NCBI GenBank assembly: GCA_052093225.1
Contig: JBQDDG010000009.1
Span: 1-64,000 of the forward strand
Direction of reading: 5' to 3'
DNA from: JB111 sp052093225
Lineage (GTDB): Bacteria; Actinomycetota; Actinomycetes; Actinomycetales; Actinomycetaceae
Length of the DNA stretch: 64,000 nt
The position numbers and the translations under genes are program-made. The notes beneath the pieces are model-generated. The model saw only the letters and a program-made list of their open reading frames with translations. It had not been told where the DNA came from and searched no databases. Each line of letters begins with the position of its first letter. Position 1 is the first letter of the stretch. Below are positions 7,803 to 16,739 of this stretch, one piece after another.

Positions 7803-8941
7803 CCGTGACGACCCCCAGATCCGCGCTCGCCCCCTACGACGCCGTCCTGCTCATGTCCTTCGGCGGCCCCGAGCGGACCGAGGACGTCGTGCCCTTCCTG
7901 CGCCGCGTCACCGCCGGACGCGGCATCCCCGACGAACGCCTGGAGGAGGTCGGCGAGCACTACTACGCCTTCGGCGGGCGCAGCCCGATCAACGACCTCA
8001 ACCGCGAGCTCCTCGCCGCCCTGCGTGCGGAGCTCGACTCCCGCGGCCTCGACCTCCCGCTGGCCTGGGGCAACCGCAACTGGGACCCCGACGGCATCGA
8101 CGTGCTCCGTGACCTCTACGACGGCGGCGCGCGACGCGTCGCCATGATCGCCACCTCCGCCTACGGCTCCTACTCCTCGTGCCGCCAGTACCGCCAGGAC
8201 GTCGGCCGCTACGTCCCGGCGCTCGTGGCCGAGGGGCGCCCGCTGGTGGTCGACAAGGTGCGCCCCTATTTCAACGACCCCGGCTTCGTGGGGGCGAACG
8301 CCGATGCCGTCGAGGAAGCCATGCGCTCCCTGGGTGGTGAGCCGGCGCTGATGTTCGTCACCCACTCCATCCCGACGACGATGGAGCTCGCCTCCGGTCG
8401 CCGCACCGCCGCGAGCTACGCCGAGCAGCACGAGGAGGTCGCCCGGCTGGTCGCGGCGGCGGCCGGGGAGCGGCTCGGCCGCGACCTGCCCTGGACGCTG
8501 ACGTACTGCTCGCGCTCCGGCGACCCGCGCACCCCGTGGCTCGAGCCCGACGTCAACGACGCGCTGCGCGAGATGGCGGCGGCCGGTACGACGTCCGTGG
8601 TGCTCAGCCCGATCGGCTTCGTGTCGGACCACATGGAGGTGGTCTACGACCTCGACACCGAGGCCGCGGCGACCGCCGCCGAGCTCGGGCTCGGCTTTGC
8701 CCGCGCGGCGACGGCCGGCACGGATCCCGGCTTCGTGGCAGGACTCGTGGAGCTGATGCTCGACCGGGCGGCCGAGGCGCGCGGGGAGGACGGCGGGCGG
8801 CCGGTGGTCGGCGAGCTGCCGGCGTGGCGGTCGGTGTGCGCCGTCGGCTGCTGCGCGGTGCGCGACGGGGTGGACGACGGGCGGCTCGCGCTGTGCGCGG
8901 AGCCGGGTGACGTGGTGACGACGACGGAGGAGACGGCATGA
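7799..8941 (+). CDS. cpfC: Coproporphyrin III ferrochelatase, copy 1
   Basis: Inserts ferrous iron into coproporphyrin III. 380 residues. DAVLLMSFGGPE opens the fold; the catalytic His189 is in MFVTHSIPTTM. A Cys at 128 (SYSSCRQY) and a C-terminal cluster CAVGCC are compatible with the [2Fe-2S] cluster known from actinobacterial ferrochelatases, although which residues bind is inference. GTG start overlaps the hemA stop and the stop overlaps chdC (ATGA). A second, intact copy is at 19726-20979 and is nearly identical over long stretches, for example VGEHYYAFGG and WGNRNWDPDG. Confidence 0.95.
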   Translation: MTVTTPRSALAPYDAVLLMSFGGPERTEDVVPFLRRVTAGRGIPDERLEEVGEHYYAFGGRSPINDLNRELLAALRAELDSRGLDLPLAWGNRNWDPDGIDVLRDLYDGGARRVAMIATSAYGSYSSCRQYRQDVGRYVPALVAEGRPLVVDKVRPYFNDPGFVGANADAVEEAMRSLGGEPALMFVTHSIPTTMELASGRRTAASYAEQHEEVARLVAAAAGERLGRDLPWTLTYCSRSGDPRTPWLEPDVNDALREMAAAGTTSVVLSPIGFVSDHMEVVYDLDTEAAATAAELGLGFARAATAGTDPGFVAGLVELMLDRAAEARGEDGGRPVVGELPAWRSVCAVGCCAVRDGVDDGRLALCAEPGDVVTTTEETA

Positions 8942-9732
8942 GCGAGCAGCAGGCGGGCACGACGGCGGGCGGCGGGGCGGCCGTGGACGGCGCGGCGGCG
9001 GCTGGCGGCGCGGCGGCTGGCGGCGCGGCGCACGGGGCCGGCGGGGTCGACCACGAGTCGCTCAACGCCACCATCCGCTACACGATGTGGTCGGTCTTCG
9101 CGACGACGGAGGCGCTGCCGGTCGAGGCCGGCGAGCGCGACGCGCTCGTCGCCGACGCCGAGCGGGCCGTGCGGGCCGCGGGCGTGACGCTGCGCGGCTG
9201 GTACGACGTCGGCGGGCTGCGGGCCGACGCCGACCTCATGGGCTGGTGGCACGCGGAGACGGTCGAGCAGGTCCAGGCGGCGTACCACGCGGTGCGCGCG
9301 AGCGACCTGGGCTCGGCTCTGGAGCCGGTGTGGTCCGTCGTCGGTCTGCACCGCGCCGCCGAGTTCAACCGCAGCCACGTCCCGGCGTTCCTCGCCGGCG
9401 AGGCGCCGCGCGGCTACATCAGCGTCTACCCGTTCGTGCGCTCGCTCGACTGGTACGTGCTCGACCCGGCCGAGCGCAGCCGCATGCTGCGCGAGCACGG
9501 CGAGGCCGCGCGCGACTACCCGGACGTGCGCGCCAACACCGTCTCCGCGTTCGCCCTGGGGGACTACGAGTGGATCCTCGCGTTCGAGGCGGACGAGCTG
9601 CACCGGATCGTCGACGTCATGCGCGAGCTGCGCGGCGTCGACGCGCGCCGGCACGTCCGCGAGGAGACGCCGTTCTACGCCGGCCCGCGCGTCACGCTGG
9701 AGGAGTGGGCCGCGCGCCAGCCGCTCGCCTGA
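8938..9732 (+). CDS. chdC: Coproheme decarboxylase, copy 1
   Basis: Final step of the coproporphyrin pathway: hydrogen-peroxide-dependent decarboxylation of coproheme to heme b (also called HemQ). 264 residues, about 30 longer than copy 2 because of an Ala/Gly-rich N-terminal leader (residues 5-38) encoded by a short GC-rich repeat. The core begins at LNATIRYTMWSVF. The catalytic tyrosine is in ISVYPFVRSLDWY and the actinobacterial base histidine in VGLHRAAEFN; the heme-side block DYEWILAFEADELHRIV is present. ATG overlaps the cpfC stop. Last gene of the hemA-cpfC-chdC unit. Confidence 0.95.
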   Translation: MSEQQAGTTAGGGAAVDGAAAAGGAAAGGAAHGAGGVDHESLNATIRYTMWSVFATTEALPVEAGERDALVADAERAVRAAGVTLRGWYDVGGLRADADLMGWWHAETVEQVQAAYHAVRASDLGSALEPVWSVVGLHRAAEFNRSHVPAFLAGEAPRGYISVYPFVRSLDWYVLDPAERSRMLREHGEAARDYPDVRANTVSAFALGDYEWILAFEADELHRIVDVMRELRGVDARRHVREETPFYAGPRVTLEEWAARQPLA

Positions 9733-9815
9733 CCGGCACCCCACCACAGCCGGCCGCCGCGCCGCTCGCCTCCCAGGCCTCCACCCGCCCCCGGCCGTGG
9801 CGCCGTCGTCGTCCC

Positions 9816-9821
9816 TAGCGT
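9816..9821 (+). promoter_or_regulatory. -10 element TAGCGT before WXG-motif gene (copy 1)
   Basis: TAGCGT within CCCTAGCGTGGCG lies 23 bp before the ATG at 9844. The same CCCTAGCGT string precedes the paralogous WXG gene at 21850-21855 and the cupin gene at 59910-59915, which supports it as a -10 hexamer. No convincing -35 is seen. Confidence 0.45.
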
Positions 9822-9843
9822 GGCGACGTCGGAAGGGGAACGG

Positions 9844-10200
9844 ATGACGACGGGGACGGTGGACGCGGAGCTGCTCGTGGCGGCGGGCGCGGCGGATGCG
9901 CGGGCGGCGCAGGCGGCGGTGTGGCGGCAGCAGCTCGCCGACCTCCGCGACGCGCTCGCGGCGATGGACGGCGGGCTGCGCGACGCGGCGCCGGCGTCGT
10001 GGCGGGGGCTCGCCGCGCAGACCGCGCGCGAGCGGCTCGCGGAGCTCGCGGACGAGCTGACGGCGGTGTCGGCCCTGGTCGGGGCGGCGGCCACCGAGAT
10101 GCTGACGGCGCAGGTGCGCTACCGGCAGCGCGCGGACGAGCTGCGCGCCGCGGGCACGGGTTTGGTGACGGGGGCTCCGTGGTTGCCGACGGTCGCGTGA
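9844..10200 (+). CDS. Small WXG-motif helical protein, copy 1
   Basis: 118 residues, largely Ala-rich helix, with the tripeptide Trp-Arg-Gly in PASWRGLAAQTARERL at the middle, between two helical arms. This is the layout of WXG100/ESAT-6-like proteins, which form helical hairpins and are usually exported by type VII secretion. ATG chosen because of the GGAAGGGGAACGG ribosome site directly before it. The next gene, a serine hydrolase, starts at its stop codon (GTGA), so the two are translated together and probably act as a pair. No ESX core gene is in the window. Family placement is inference from motif, length and helicity. Confidence 0.6.
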   Translation: MTTGTVDAELLVAAGAADARAAQAAVWRQQLADLRDALAAMDGGLRDAAPASWRGLAAQTARERLAELADELTAVSALVGAAATEMLTAQVRYRQRADELRAAGTGLVTGAPWLPTVA

Positions 10201-11906
10201 GGACGGGCGGTGCCGGGCCCGGGACGCCCACGGAGCCGGACGGGCTGGCGGTGTTCCTCGCGGGCGAGGCGATGACCGTGGACACCGAGGAGATCCGGGA
10301 GGCGGCTGGCGCGCTGCGGCTCGCGGCGTTCCTCCTGCGCGGTCCGTGCGACACGCTCGCGCTCGTCGGCACCACCGTGGTGGGCGGACGGGTGCTGCGC
10401 CGGCTGGACGGCACGGGGCCCGACGGCTCGCTCGCGGCCGCCCAGGCCACCGCGCTGGAGGCGTCCCGGCGGCTCGGCGCGCTCGCCGACCGGGTCGAGG
10501 AGCTCGCCGACGGCCTCGACGGCTGGGTGGCCCAGGCCGAGGCGCACCAGGCCGCCACCGAGGAGGGCTTCGGGCGCACGCTCCTCGAGATCGCCTTCGT
10601 CCTGCAGCCGACGATCGGGCTCATCCACAACGGGGCGGCGCTCGTCAACCTCGCCCGGGTCGCCGGGCTGGTCGGCCCCGGCACGGCCGCTCTGCCGGCG
10701 GACGTCCCCTACGGGCTGCAGGTGGACCAGGCCGTGGCGGGCTTCGTCGTCGGCGCGGAGGAGCGGCTGCCGGGCAACCTCGTCACGGCGGTCGTCGCGC
10801 TCTCGGGCGTCGGCTCCATGCTCTCGCTCGTCTCCCGCGCCACCGGCGGGGACGAGGTGGACGGCCGGGTGCTCGGGCGCGCGGTCGCCGACGCGCTCGG
10901 GCTGCCGGGGCCCGACGCGCCGCCGGGCACCCAGGTCGCCCAGGGGCTGTTGCCGCTGGTCCGGCTGGGCGCGCTGTTCACCGGCCGCAGCGACGAGCTC
11001 GAGGTGACGGTCGAGACCGACGCCGTCAGCGGCCTGCACACCGTCGGCGTCGCCGGCGGACCGCTCGGTCTCGGCGCGGCCGTGGCCGGTGCCGCCGCGC
11101 TGCGGGCGATGCCGGCGCGGGGCGGGGCGGCGGTGGGCCGCCGGCCCGTCGGCCCCGTGCCCGACCACGGCGACCACGTCCCGCGGATCGACGCCCTGCA
11201 CGCCGCCTCGGGGGCGGAGAACACGACGCACGTGGAGGTGCTGCGCACCACCCGCGCGGACGGCACGCAGAGCTTCGTCGTCCTCGTGCCCGGCACCAAC
11301 GCTCGGGACGCCCAGGCCGGGCTGTTCGACACCGGCAACCCGATGGACAACGCAGAGAACCTCGAGATGGCGGCGCGCGAGTCCGCCGCGATGCTGCCCT
11401 CCGTGCGCGAGGCGCTGGAGCTGGCGGGCGCCCGGCCCGGCGACGCGATCGGCGTCGTGGGGCACTCGCAGGGCGGGCTCGTCGCCGCCCAGATGGCGGC
11501 CGACGCGGAGCTCGCGGCGGCCTACGACGTGCGCACGAGCGTCTCCCTCGGGGCGCCGATCGCCGGGCAGGCGCCGCCCCTCGAGGGCGACAACCTCGCC
11601 ATCGAGGTGGCCGACGACGGCGTGCCGGGCGGCGACGGCGCGCCGACCGCGCACGTCGACGGGGTGACGGGCGGCGGGCGCCGCACGACGCTCACGGTGG
11701 ACACCAGCGACGGGGCCTCCCCGGACACCCTGGGGCAGTACCATTACCCCGTCCACTACGAGGCCGCCGTGCGCGGGGCCGAGCTCGCCGACGGCCACGA
11801 CCCCGTCGTCACCGCGAGCCTGCGCGCCGTCGACGAGCTCCTCGGGGCGGGGGAGGAGGGTGCGCGGACCGAGTCGGTCGTGGCGGAGATCCGGCGGGTG
11901 CCGTGA
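10197..11906 (+). CDS. Serine alpha/beta hydrolase with helical N-terminal domain, copy 1
   Basis: 569 residues. Residues about 25-125 are helical and resemble a WXG/LXG-type secretion region; a hydrophobic middle follows (LLEIAFVLQPTIGLIHNGAA and later). From about residue 340 an alpha/beta-hydrolase: SFVVLVPGTNA is the strand/oxyanion region and VVGHSQGGLVAAQ carries the nucleophile Ser424. TLGQYHYPVHYE near the end offers candidate catalytic histidines. Substrate unknown; lipase/esterase-like is the usual label. GTG start overlaps the WXG gene. The paralogue at 22140-23777 shares domain order, the NPMDN motif and the C-terminal TESV motif but is much more diverged than the neighbouring heme paralogues. 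Confidence 0.7.
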   Translation: MRTGGAGPGTPTEPDGLAVFLAGEAMTVDTEEIREAAGALRLAAFLLRGPCDTLALVGTTVVGGRVLRRLDGTGPDGSLAAAQATALEASRRLGALADRVEELADGLDGWVAQAEAHQAATEEGFGRTLLEIAFVLQPTIGLIHNGAALVNLARVAGLVGPGTAALPADVPYGLQVDQAVAGFVVGAEERLPGNLVTAVVALSGVGSMLSLVSRATGGDEVDGRVLGRAVADALGLPGPDAPPGTQVAQGLLPLVRLGALFTGRSDELEVTVETDAVSGLHTVGVAGGPLGLGAAVAGAAALRAMPARGGAAVGRRPVGPVPDHGDHVPRIDALHAASGAENTTHVEVLRTTRADGTQSFVVLVPGTNARDAQAGLFDTGNPMDNAENLEMAARESAAMLPSVREALELAGARPGDAIGVVGHSQGGLVAAQMAADAELAAAYDVRTSVSLGAPIAGQAPPLEGDNLAIEVADDGVPGGDGAPTAHVDGVTGGGRRTTLTVDTSDGASPDTLGQYHYPVHYEAAVRGAELADGHDPVVTASLRAVDELLGAGEEGARTESVVAEIRRVP

Positions 11907-12027
11907 GCCGGTCGGGGGTGCGGCGTCGGCGGCCACGGCCGGGCGACGGGTGGTGGGACCGACGACAGACGCGCGTGGGGGGCGGACCGGTCGGCGTGGT
12001 GCCGTCCGGCCCGCCCCGGGTCGTGGG

Positions 12028-12612
12028 TCAGTCGGGCACGGGGGACAGCCGGGGGGAGTTGAGCAGGCTGTAGCTGCGCAGGCGGGGCCGGTCGGCGATC
12101 TCGAGGATCGTCATGCTCGCGGGCTCGGCCGGCACGACCGCGCTCGGCGCGAGCCCGAGCAGCCGGTCGCACACCGCCCGGATAGGACCACCGTGCGTGA
12201 CGACGAGGACGGTCGGCAGGTCCGGGAGGTCAGCCACCGCGGCGACGACGCGCTCCTGGAGCGCCTCGAACGGCTCGGCCCCGGGTGGCGTGAAGCGGCC
12301 GGCCCGCCAGTCCGCGTAGGGCTCGCCGGCGGCGAGCAGGTCGCTCGCCGAGCGTCCGGTCCACGCACCGAGGTCGGCCTCCATCCACCGCTCGTCGAGC
12401 CGGTCCGGGGTGAAGCCCAGGCTGGCGACGGTCTCGATGGTCCGCCGCAGGGGCGAGGCGATGACGTGCGTCGGCCCCATGTCCCGCACCAGCGGGGCGA
12501 GCTCGCGGGCCTGCGCCGTGCCACGCTCGGACAGCCCGATGTCGCGCTGCCCCTGCAGCCGGCCGTCGGAGTTCCAGGCGGTCTCGCCGTGCCGGACGAG
12601 CAGGAGCCTCAC
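12028..12612 (-). CDS. Histidine phosphatase family protein (phosphoglycerate-mutase-like)
   Basis: 194 residues. The N-terminal LLLVRHGETAWN carries the RHG catalytic motif with its phosphohistidine; GQRDIGLSERGTAQA, SPLRRTIET (second Arg) and VLVVTHGGPIRAV (second His) complete the active site. Such enzymes hydrolyse small phosphoesters or act as mutases; the substrate cannot be read from sequence. The GTG start overlaps the stop of the ABC ATPase gene, so it is the last gene of an rpiR-binding protein-permease-ATPase operon. That coupling suggests it dephosphorylates something linked to the imported solute. Converges with the hydrolase at 11906; the 121 bp between them show no clear terminator. 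Confidence 0.85.
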   Translation of the reverse strand: MRLLLVRHGETAWNSDGRLQGQRDIGLSERGTAQARELAPLVRDMGPTHVIASPLRRTIETVASLGFTPDRLDERWMEADLGAWTGRSASDLLAAGEPYADWRAGRFTPPGAEPFEALQERVVAAVADLPDLPTVLVVTHGGPIRAVCDRLLGLAPSAVVPAEPASMTILEIADRPRLRSYSLLNSPRLSPVPD

Positions 12613-13709
12613 CGGACGGCCTCGAGGGACTCGGCGTCGCGCACCCGGTCCCCGGAGGCCGCGTCAAACACGGCGTCCGGGCGGTCGGGGAAACGCACCC
12701 ACAGCTCGTCACCGGCCCGGCGGTCCGGCCTGCCGTTGGCGACGACCGAGACCCGGTCGCGCCCCTGCCACGCGGTGACCACCACGCGACCCGCGAGCTC
12801 GGTCGCCTCGGCGAACTCGGTGCGCAGCACCCCGTCGCCGGGCCCGTCCGCGACCTCCAGGGACTCCGCGCGGTACATGAGGTCCACCTCGCCGTCCGGC
12901 ATGGCCAGCGGACCGAGGTCGGTGCCGTCGCGCGAGGCGCGGCCGGCCTCGACCCGGCAGCGCAGGATGTTGGCCGGCGGCGTGCCGATGAACGTCGCGA
13001 CGAAGCTTGTCGCAGGGTTCCGCAGCAGCTCCTCGGGCGGCCCGAACTGCTGGATGGTGCCGTCCTTCATCAGCGCGACGTGGGTGGCCATCGTCATCGC
13101 CTCGACCTGGTCGTGGGTGACGTAGACGCTGGTCGCGCCCGTCGCCCGGTGCACCTTGACGAGCTCGCCGCGGGTCTCGACGCGGAGCTTGGCGTCGAGG
13201 TTCGACAGCGGCTCGTCGAACAGGAGTACGCCGGGGGCGGGGGCGATCATGCGGGCGATCGCGACGCGCTGCTGCTGGCCGCCGGAGATCTCGCCCGGGT
13301 ACCGGCCGGACAGGTGGTCGATGCCGAGCAGCTCGAGCACCTCGCGGACACGCTCGCGGCGCTGCGACGGCGGCTGCTTCGCCACCTTGAGCGGCCACTC
13401 GACGTTCGCCCGCACCGTCATGTGCGGCCAGAGGGCGTAGCTCTGGAACACGAGGCCCGCGTTGCGCTTCCCGGGGGCGAGCACCCGCCCGCCTCCGGCG
13501 GACACGGTGCGGCCGTCGAACGCGATGGTCCCGCTGGTCGGGTGCTCGAGCCCCGAGAGCATCCGCAGGATCGTCGTCTTGCCGCAGCCGGAGGGGCCCA
13601 GCAGGACGAGGAAGGAGCCCTTCGGGACGCGCAGGCTCACCTCGTCGACGGCGGTGTGCGCGCCGAACCTCTTCGTCAGGTGCGAGAGCTCGATTCCGGT
13701 GGCGGTCAT
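12609..13709 (-). CDS. ABC transporter ATP-binding protein (Fbp/Pot-like, with TOBE region)
   Basis: 366 residues. Walker A GPSGCGKTT, Q-loop LVFQSYALWPHMTV, signature SGGQQQRVAIARM, Walker B VLLFDEPLSNLDAKLR and H-loop VTHDQVEAM are all intact. The C-terminal ~130 residues are the TOBE-type regulatory part. This is the class of ATPase that drives ferric-iron, polyamine, phosphonate and phosphosugar binding-protein importers. ATG overlaps the permease stop (ATGA), GTGA overlap with the phosphatase. Confidence 0.93.
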   Translation of the reverse strand: MTATGIELSHLTKRFGAHTAVDEVSLRVPKGSFLVLLGPSGCGKTTILRMLSGLEHPTSGTIAFDGRTVSAGGGRVLAPGKRNAGLVFQSYALWPHMTVRANVEWPLKVAKQPPSQRRERVREVLELLGIDHLSGRYPGEISGGQQQRVAIARMIAPAPGVLLFDEPLSNLDAKLRVETRGELVKVHRATGATSVYVTHDQVEAMTMATHVALMKDGTIQQFGPPEELLRNPATSFVATFIGTPPANILRCRVEAGRASRDGTDLGPLAMPDGEVDLMYRAESLEVADGPGDGVLRTEFAEATELAGRVVVTAWQGRDRVSVVANGRPDRRAGDELWVRFPDRPDAVFDAASGDRVRDAESLEAVR

Positions 13710-15517
13710 GCGGTTCTCTTCTCGGTCCAGGGCTGCGCCTTGTGCTCGAGGCGCCGCGAGACGACGGTCGCGGTCACGGAGATGACGGCGATGATGACGG
13801 TGATGGCGTTGGCGAACTGGGCGAAGCCCTCGCTCGCGTACCGGTAGGTCATGACGGACAGCAGCGGCGTGGCCGGGGTGACGAGCAGGACGACCAGGGA
13901 CAGGTCGCGGATCATCTTGACGAAGACCAGTACCGCCCCGGCGAACAGGCCGCGGGCCGACAGCGGGATGACGACCCGCCCCAGGCGCCGCAGCAGACCG
14001 GCGCCCGTCATCGTCGCCGCCTCCTCGACGTCCGTGGCGATCTGACCGATCGAGGCTCGGCCGGACTGGGCGGCGAACGGCAGGGTGTAGGCGGCCCCGG
14101 CGATGACCAGGATGGCGAACGTGCCGTACAGCGCCGGGATGGGTCCGATCGGCGAGCCGAACAGGGCGATGAAGGCGGCACCGAGGGCGACCCCGGGGAT
14201 GAGGAAGGGCAGGAAGGACAGGACGGCGAGCGCACCCGTGACGATCGGCGAGCCCTTGAGCCGGGTCACCACGTAGCCGATGGCGACGCCGAGGATCGTC
14301 GCGCACAGCGCCACGGCCAGCCCGAGGAGCACGGTCGTCCCGATCGCCTGCAGCACCTGCGGGTTCGTCAGGATCCCGCGCTGGCCCTGCGCGAAGGTCG
14401 GGTCCGAGGCGCCCACCCAGTAGTGCGTGGTGAATCCGTGGGCGAAGTCGTTCGTGCGCGTCGCGAAGCTCGACAGCACGAGCACGAGACCCGGGATGAC
14501 GGTGGTGAACAGTGCGATGGTGCCCGCGAGCGCCGCGGCCGGCCACCGCCAGCGGTCGAGGTGGATGGTGGACGTCCGTCCGCCCTTGCCGGTGATGGTG
14601 GCGTACGACCGCCGGCCGCCCACGACCCGGTTGCTCGTGTACAGGATGAGTGCCGCGATGCCGATGAGCAGCAGCGCGAGCACGTATCCGCGCTCGGTCT
14701 CGCCCGTGGAGATCGCTCCGTAGAGCCGCGTCGAGAGCGTCTGGAAGCGGACCGGCAGCCCGAGGAGCGCAGGTGCGGCGAAGTTGGACACGCCCTCGGC
14801 GAAGGCGAGCATGCCGCCCGAGATGATCGACGGCATGACGATCGGGATTGCGATGGAGCGTGCGACCCGGGCGCGGCTCGCGCCGGCCATCTCGCCCGCG
14901 TCCGTCAGGTCCCCGTTGACGGTCGCGAGGCCCGCGGCGACGAGGATGAACGTCAGCGAGTAGTAGTGCGCGACGAGCGTGGCCGTCACCGGCACGGCGC
15001 CCCACGAGAGCCAGTCGGGGACGCTGAGCCCGAGGTTCTCCAGGATGCCGACGCGTCCGCCGATGAGGTCGTTGCGGAAGACGGTCTCCCACGACAGTGC
15101 GAGCGCGAAGCTCGGGAGCGCGAAGGGGAGGGTCGACAGCACCCCGATCCACCCCCGGGCGGGGCCGTTGGTCATGACGACGTACCAGGCCATGTAGCAG
15201 CCGAGCACGGTGGACCCCACCGCGGTGCCGACGCCGACGAGCAGGGAGTTGCGGAGCGGCGTCCAGAACAGGTTGTCGGCGAGCCGGCCGGTCAGCACGT
15301 CGCCCCAGGCCTCGATGCCGCTCGAGGTGAGCGTGGTGCCGATGAGCCCGAGCAGGGGCAGCACGACGAGGACGAACATGACGATCGACGTGAGCACCCC
15401 GAGCAGGAACACGGGGTTCGTCAGGCGGTCGCGCCAGCGGTCGAGCCGCGGCGGCGGTGCGGAGGCCGCGCGGGGCGCCGTCGCGGCGGGGCCCGGCGGT
15501 GACTGGGTGAGGGTCAC
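13706..15517 (-). CDS. ABC transporter permease, two fused inner-membrane domains (FbpB/AfuB-like)
   Basis: 603 residues with two BinPDT permease halves in one chain, about twelve membrane segments; the first begins at PVFLLGVLTSIVMFVLVVLP and the second after a soluble stretch with VVGGRRSYATITGKGGR. EAA-type coupling loops are visible (DAGEMAGASRARVARSIAIP in half one; EEAATMTGAGLLRRLGRVVI in half two). Double-length permeases are typical of the iron/phosphosugar (FbpB, AfuB) family. GTG start 3 nt after the binding-protein stop, with GGAG as ribosome site. Confidence 0.92.
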   Translation of the reverse strand: MTLTQSPPGPAATAPRAASAPPPRLDRWRDRLTNPVFLLGVLTSIVMFVLVVLPLLGLIGTTLTSSGIEAWGDVLTGRLADNLFWTPLRNSLLVGVGTAVGSTVLGCYMAWYVVMTNGPARGWIGVLSTLPFALPSFALALSWETVFRNDLIGGRVGILENLGLSVPDWLSWGAVPVTATLVAHYYSLTFILVAAGLATVNGDLTDAGEMAGASRARVARSIAIPIVMPSIISGGMLAFAEGVSNFAAPALLGLPVRFQTLSTRLYGAISTGETERGYVLALLLIGIAALILYTSNRVVGGRRSYATITGKGGRTSTIHLDRWRWPAAALAGTIALFTTVIPGLVLVLSSFATRTNDFAHGFTTHYWVGASDPTFAQGQRGILTNPQVLQAIGTTVLLGLAVALCATILGVAIGYVVTRLKGSPIVTGALAVLSFLPFLIPGVALGAAFIALFGSPIGPIPALYGTFAILVIAGAAYTLPFAAQSGRASIGQIATDVEEAATMTGAGLLRRLGRVVIPLSARGLFAGAVLVFVKMIRDLSLVVLLVTPATPLLSVMTYRYASEGFAQFANAITVIIAVISVTATVVSRRLEHKAQPWTEKRTA

Positions 15518-15520
15518 GGA

Positions 15521-16687
15521 CTACTCCAGCGAGATCAGGAGGTCGGCGACGTCGCGGCGGATGGTGATCGTCTGCTCGGGGTCGATGATCCAGGCGCCGA
15601 GCTCGTCGAGCGGCAGCGCGCCCTCCGGCGGGACGATGGTCTCCAGCGTCGGGTAGTCGCCCGGCACGTACAGCGGCGCGTACCCGGGGCCGCCGTCCTC
15701 GGAGTCGTCCCCCATGGCGAAGTCGATGAACAGTCGGGCCGCGGCGGGGTTCTCCGCGTTCCGGACCAGTCCGAGGTAGGCGGGGAAGGCGATCCCTGGG
15801 GACGGGCCGACGCCGGCGGCCACCTGGAGCGCCCAGCCCTCCTCCTCGTTGTCGCGGAGGTCGGAGTAGGACGAGAACCCGACCGGGGGGTTCGCCTGGC
15901 CGACGGCGCCCACGGCGGAGTTGACGGCGTCGGTGTCGTCGACGAGCACGAGATCGTTGGCGTACAGGTCCGCGATCCACTGCTCGCCGGCGTTGGTGAT
16001 GCCGTCGTCGAGCTCGACGGCCGAGCCGAAGTGCTCCTCGTGCGCCGCGGCCATGGCGTCGCTCTGCAGCACGATCTCGGTCATGAGGTCGAGGTAGTCG
16101 CCCCGGACGTTCGGGTCGACCATGATGACCCGGCCGGTCCACTCGGGCTCCGTCAGTTCCCACAGGTTCGACACCGGCGGGCCGTCGGGGTGGGCGTCCT
16201 CGTTGTACAGCAGGACCTTGGTGGAGAGCCGGTTCGCCACGAGGGGCGAGGTGTACTCCTCGGGCAGCGCGTCCGCCACGCGCGGGGGGACGTACGCGGT
16301 GAGGATGCCGGGTTCCACAAGGTCCTGCAGGACGACGGGACCGTCGGAGATGTACGCGACGTCGGCCGTCGCGCTGCCGGCAGAGTCCTCGGCGGCGAGC
16401 CGGGCGACCTGCTCGGTGGAGGAGATGTCGTTCGCGACGAGGTCGATGCCGGGGTACTCCGCCTCGAACGCCTCCTCGATGGCGGCGATGCGGCTCGTGA
16501 ACGAGTAGACGACCACCTCGCCCTCCTCGGTCGCGGCGGCGACGAGCTCGTCGTGGGTGAGGCCGTCGAGGTCGGGCGCGTTCGGGTCGGCGGTCTCCTC
16601 GGCGGTGCAGGCGGCCAGGGTGAGCGTGGCGACGGCGGCCACGGTCATCGCGCCGCGCGTCGTCGAGCGGCGGGTCCGGGTGTGCAT
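15521..16687 (-). CDS. Extracellular solute-binding lipoprotein of the FbpA/AfuA type
   Basis: 388 residues. A signal peptide with basic N-terminus ends in the lipobox LTLAAC, predicting lipidation at Cys27. The mature part (GEVVVYSFTSRIAAIEEAF, then TADVAYISDGPVVLQDL and TKVLLYNEDAHPDGP) is the layout of cluster-D binding proteins formerly all called ferric-iron binding. Several members bind phosphorylated sugars or phosphonates instead. Here an RpiR regulator and a phosphatase share the operon, which favours a phosphorylated organic solute; this is inference. ATG preceded by GAAGGAGA. The gap to rpiR is 52 nt. Confidence 0.88.
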   Translation of the reverse strand: MHTRTRRSTTRGAMTVAAVATLTLAACTAEETADPNAPDLDGLTHDELVAAATEEGEVVVYSFTSRIAAIEEAFEAEYPGIDLVANDISSTEQVARLAAEDSAGSATADVAYISDGPVVLQDLVEPGILTAYVPPRVADALPEEYTSPLVANRLSTKVLLYNEDAHPDGPPVSNLWELTEPEWTGRVIMVDPNVRGDYLDLMTEIVLQSDAMAAAHEEHFGSAVELDDGITNAGEQWIADLYANDLVLVDDTDAVNSAVGAVGQANPPVGFSSYSDLRDNEEEGWALQVAAGVGPSPGIAFPAYLGLVRNAENPAAARLFIDFAMGDDSEDGGPGYAPLYVPGDYPTLETIVPPEGALPLDELGAWIIDPEQTITIRRDVADLLISLE

Positions 16688-16739
16688 GGGGTCTCCTTCT
16701 CTGGTCGGTCGGGGCTGGGGGCGGTCGGACGGGGGTGGG

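Larger units (their letters stand above)
6309..11906 (+). repeat. Segmental duplication, copy A (hemA-cpfC-chdC-WXG-hydrolase)
   Basis: Five consecutive genes here recur in the same order and orientation at about 18618-23777. The heme proteins remain very similar over their length, while the WXG and hydrolase proteins have diverged strongly. Copy A has the intact hemA. The two copies are in direct orientation, as expected for a tandem duplication. Confidence 0.85.
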
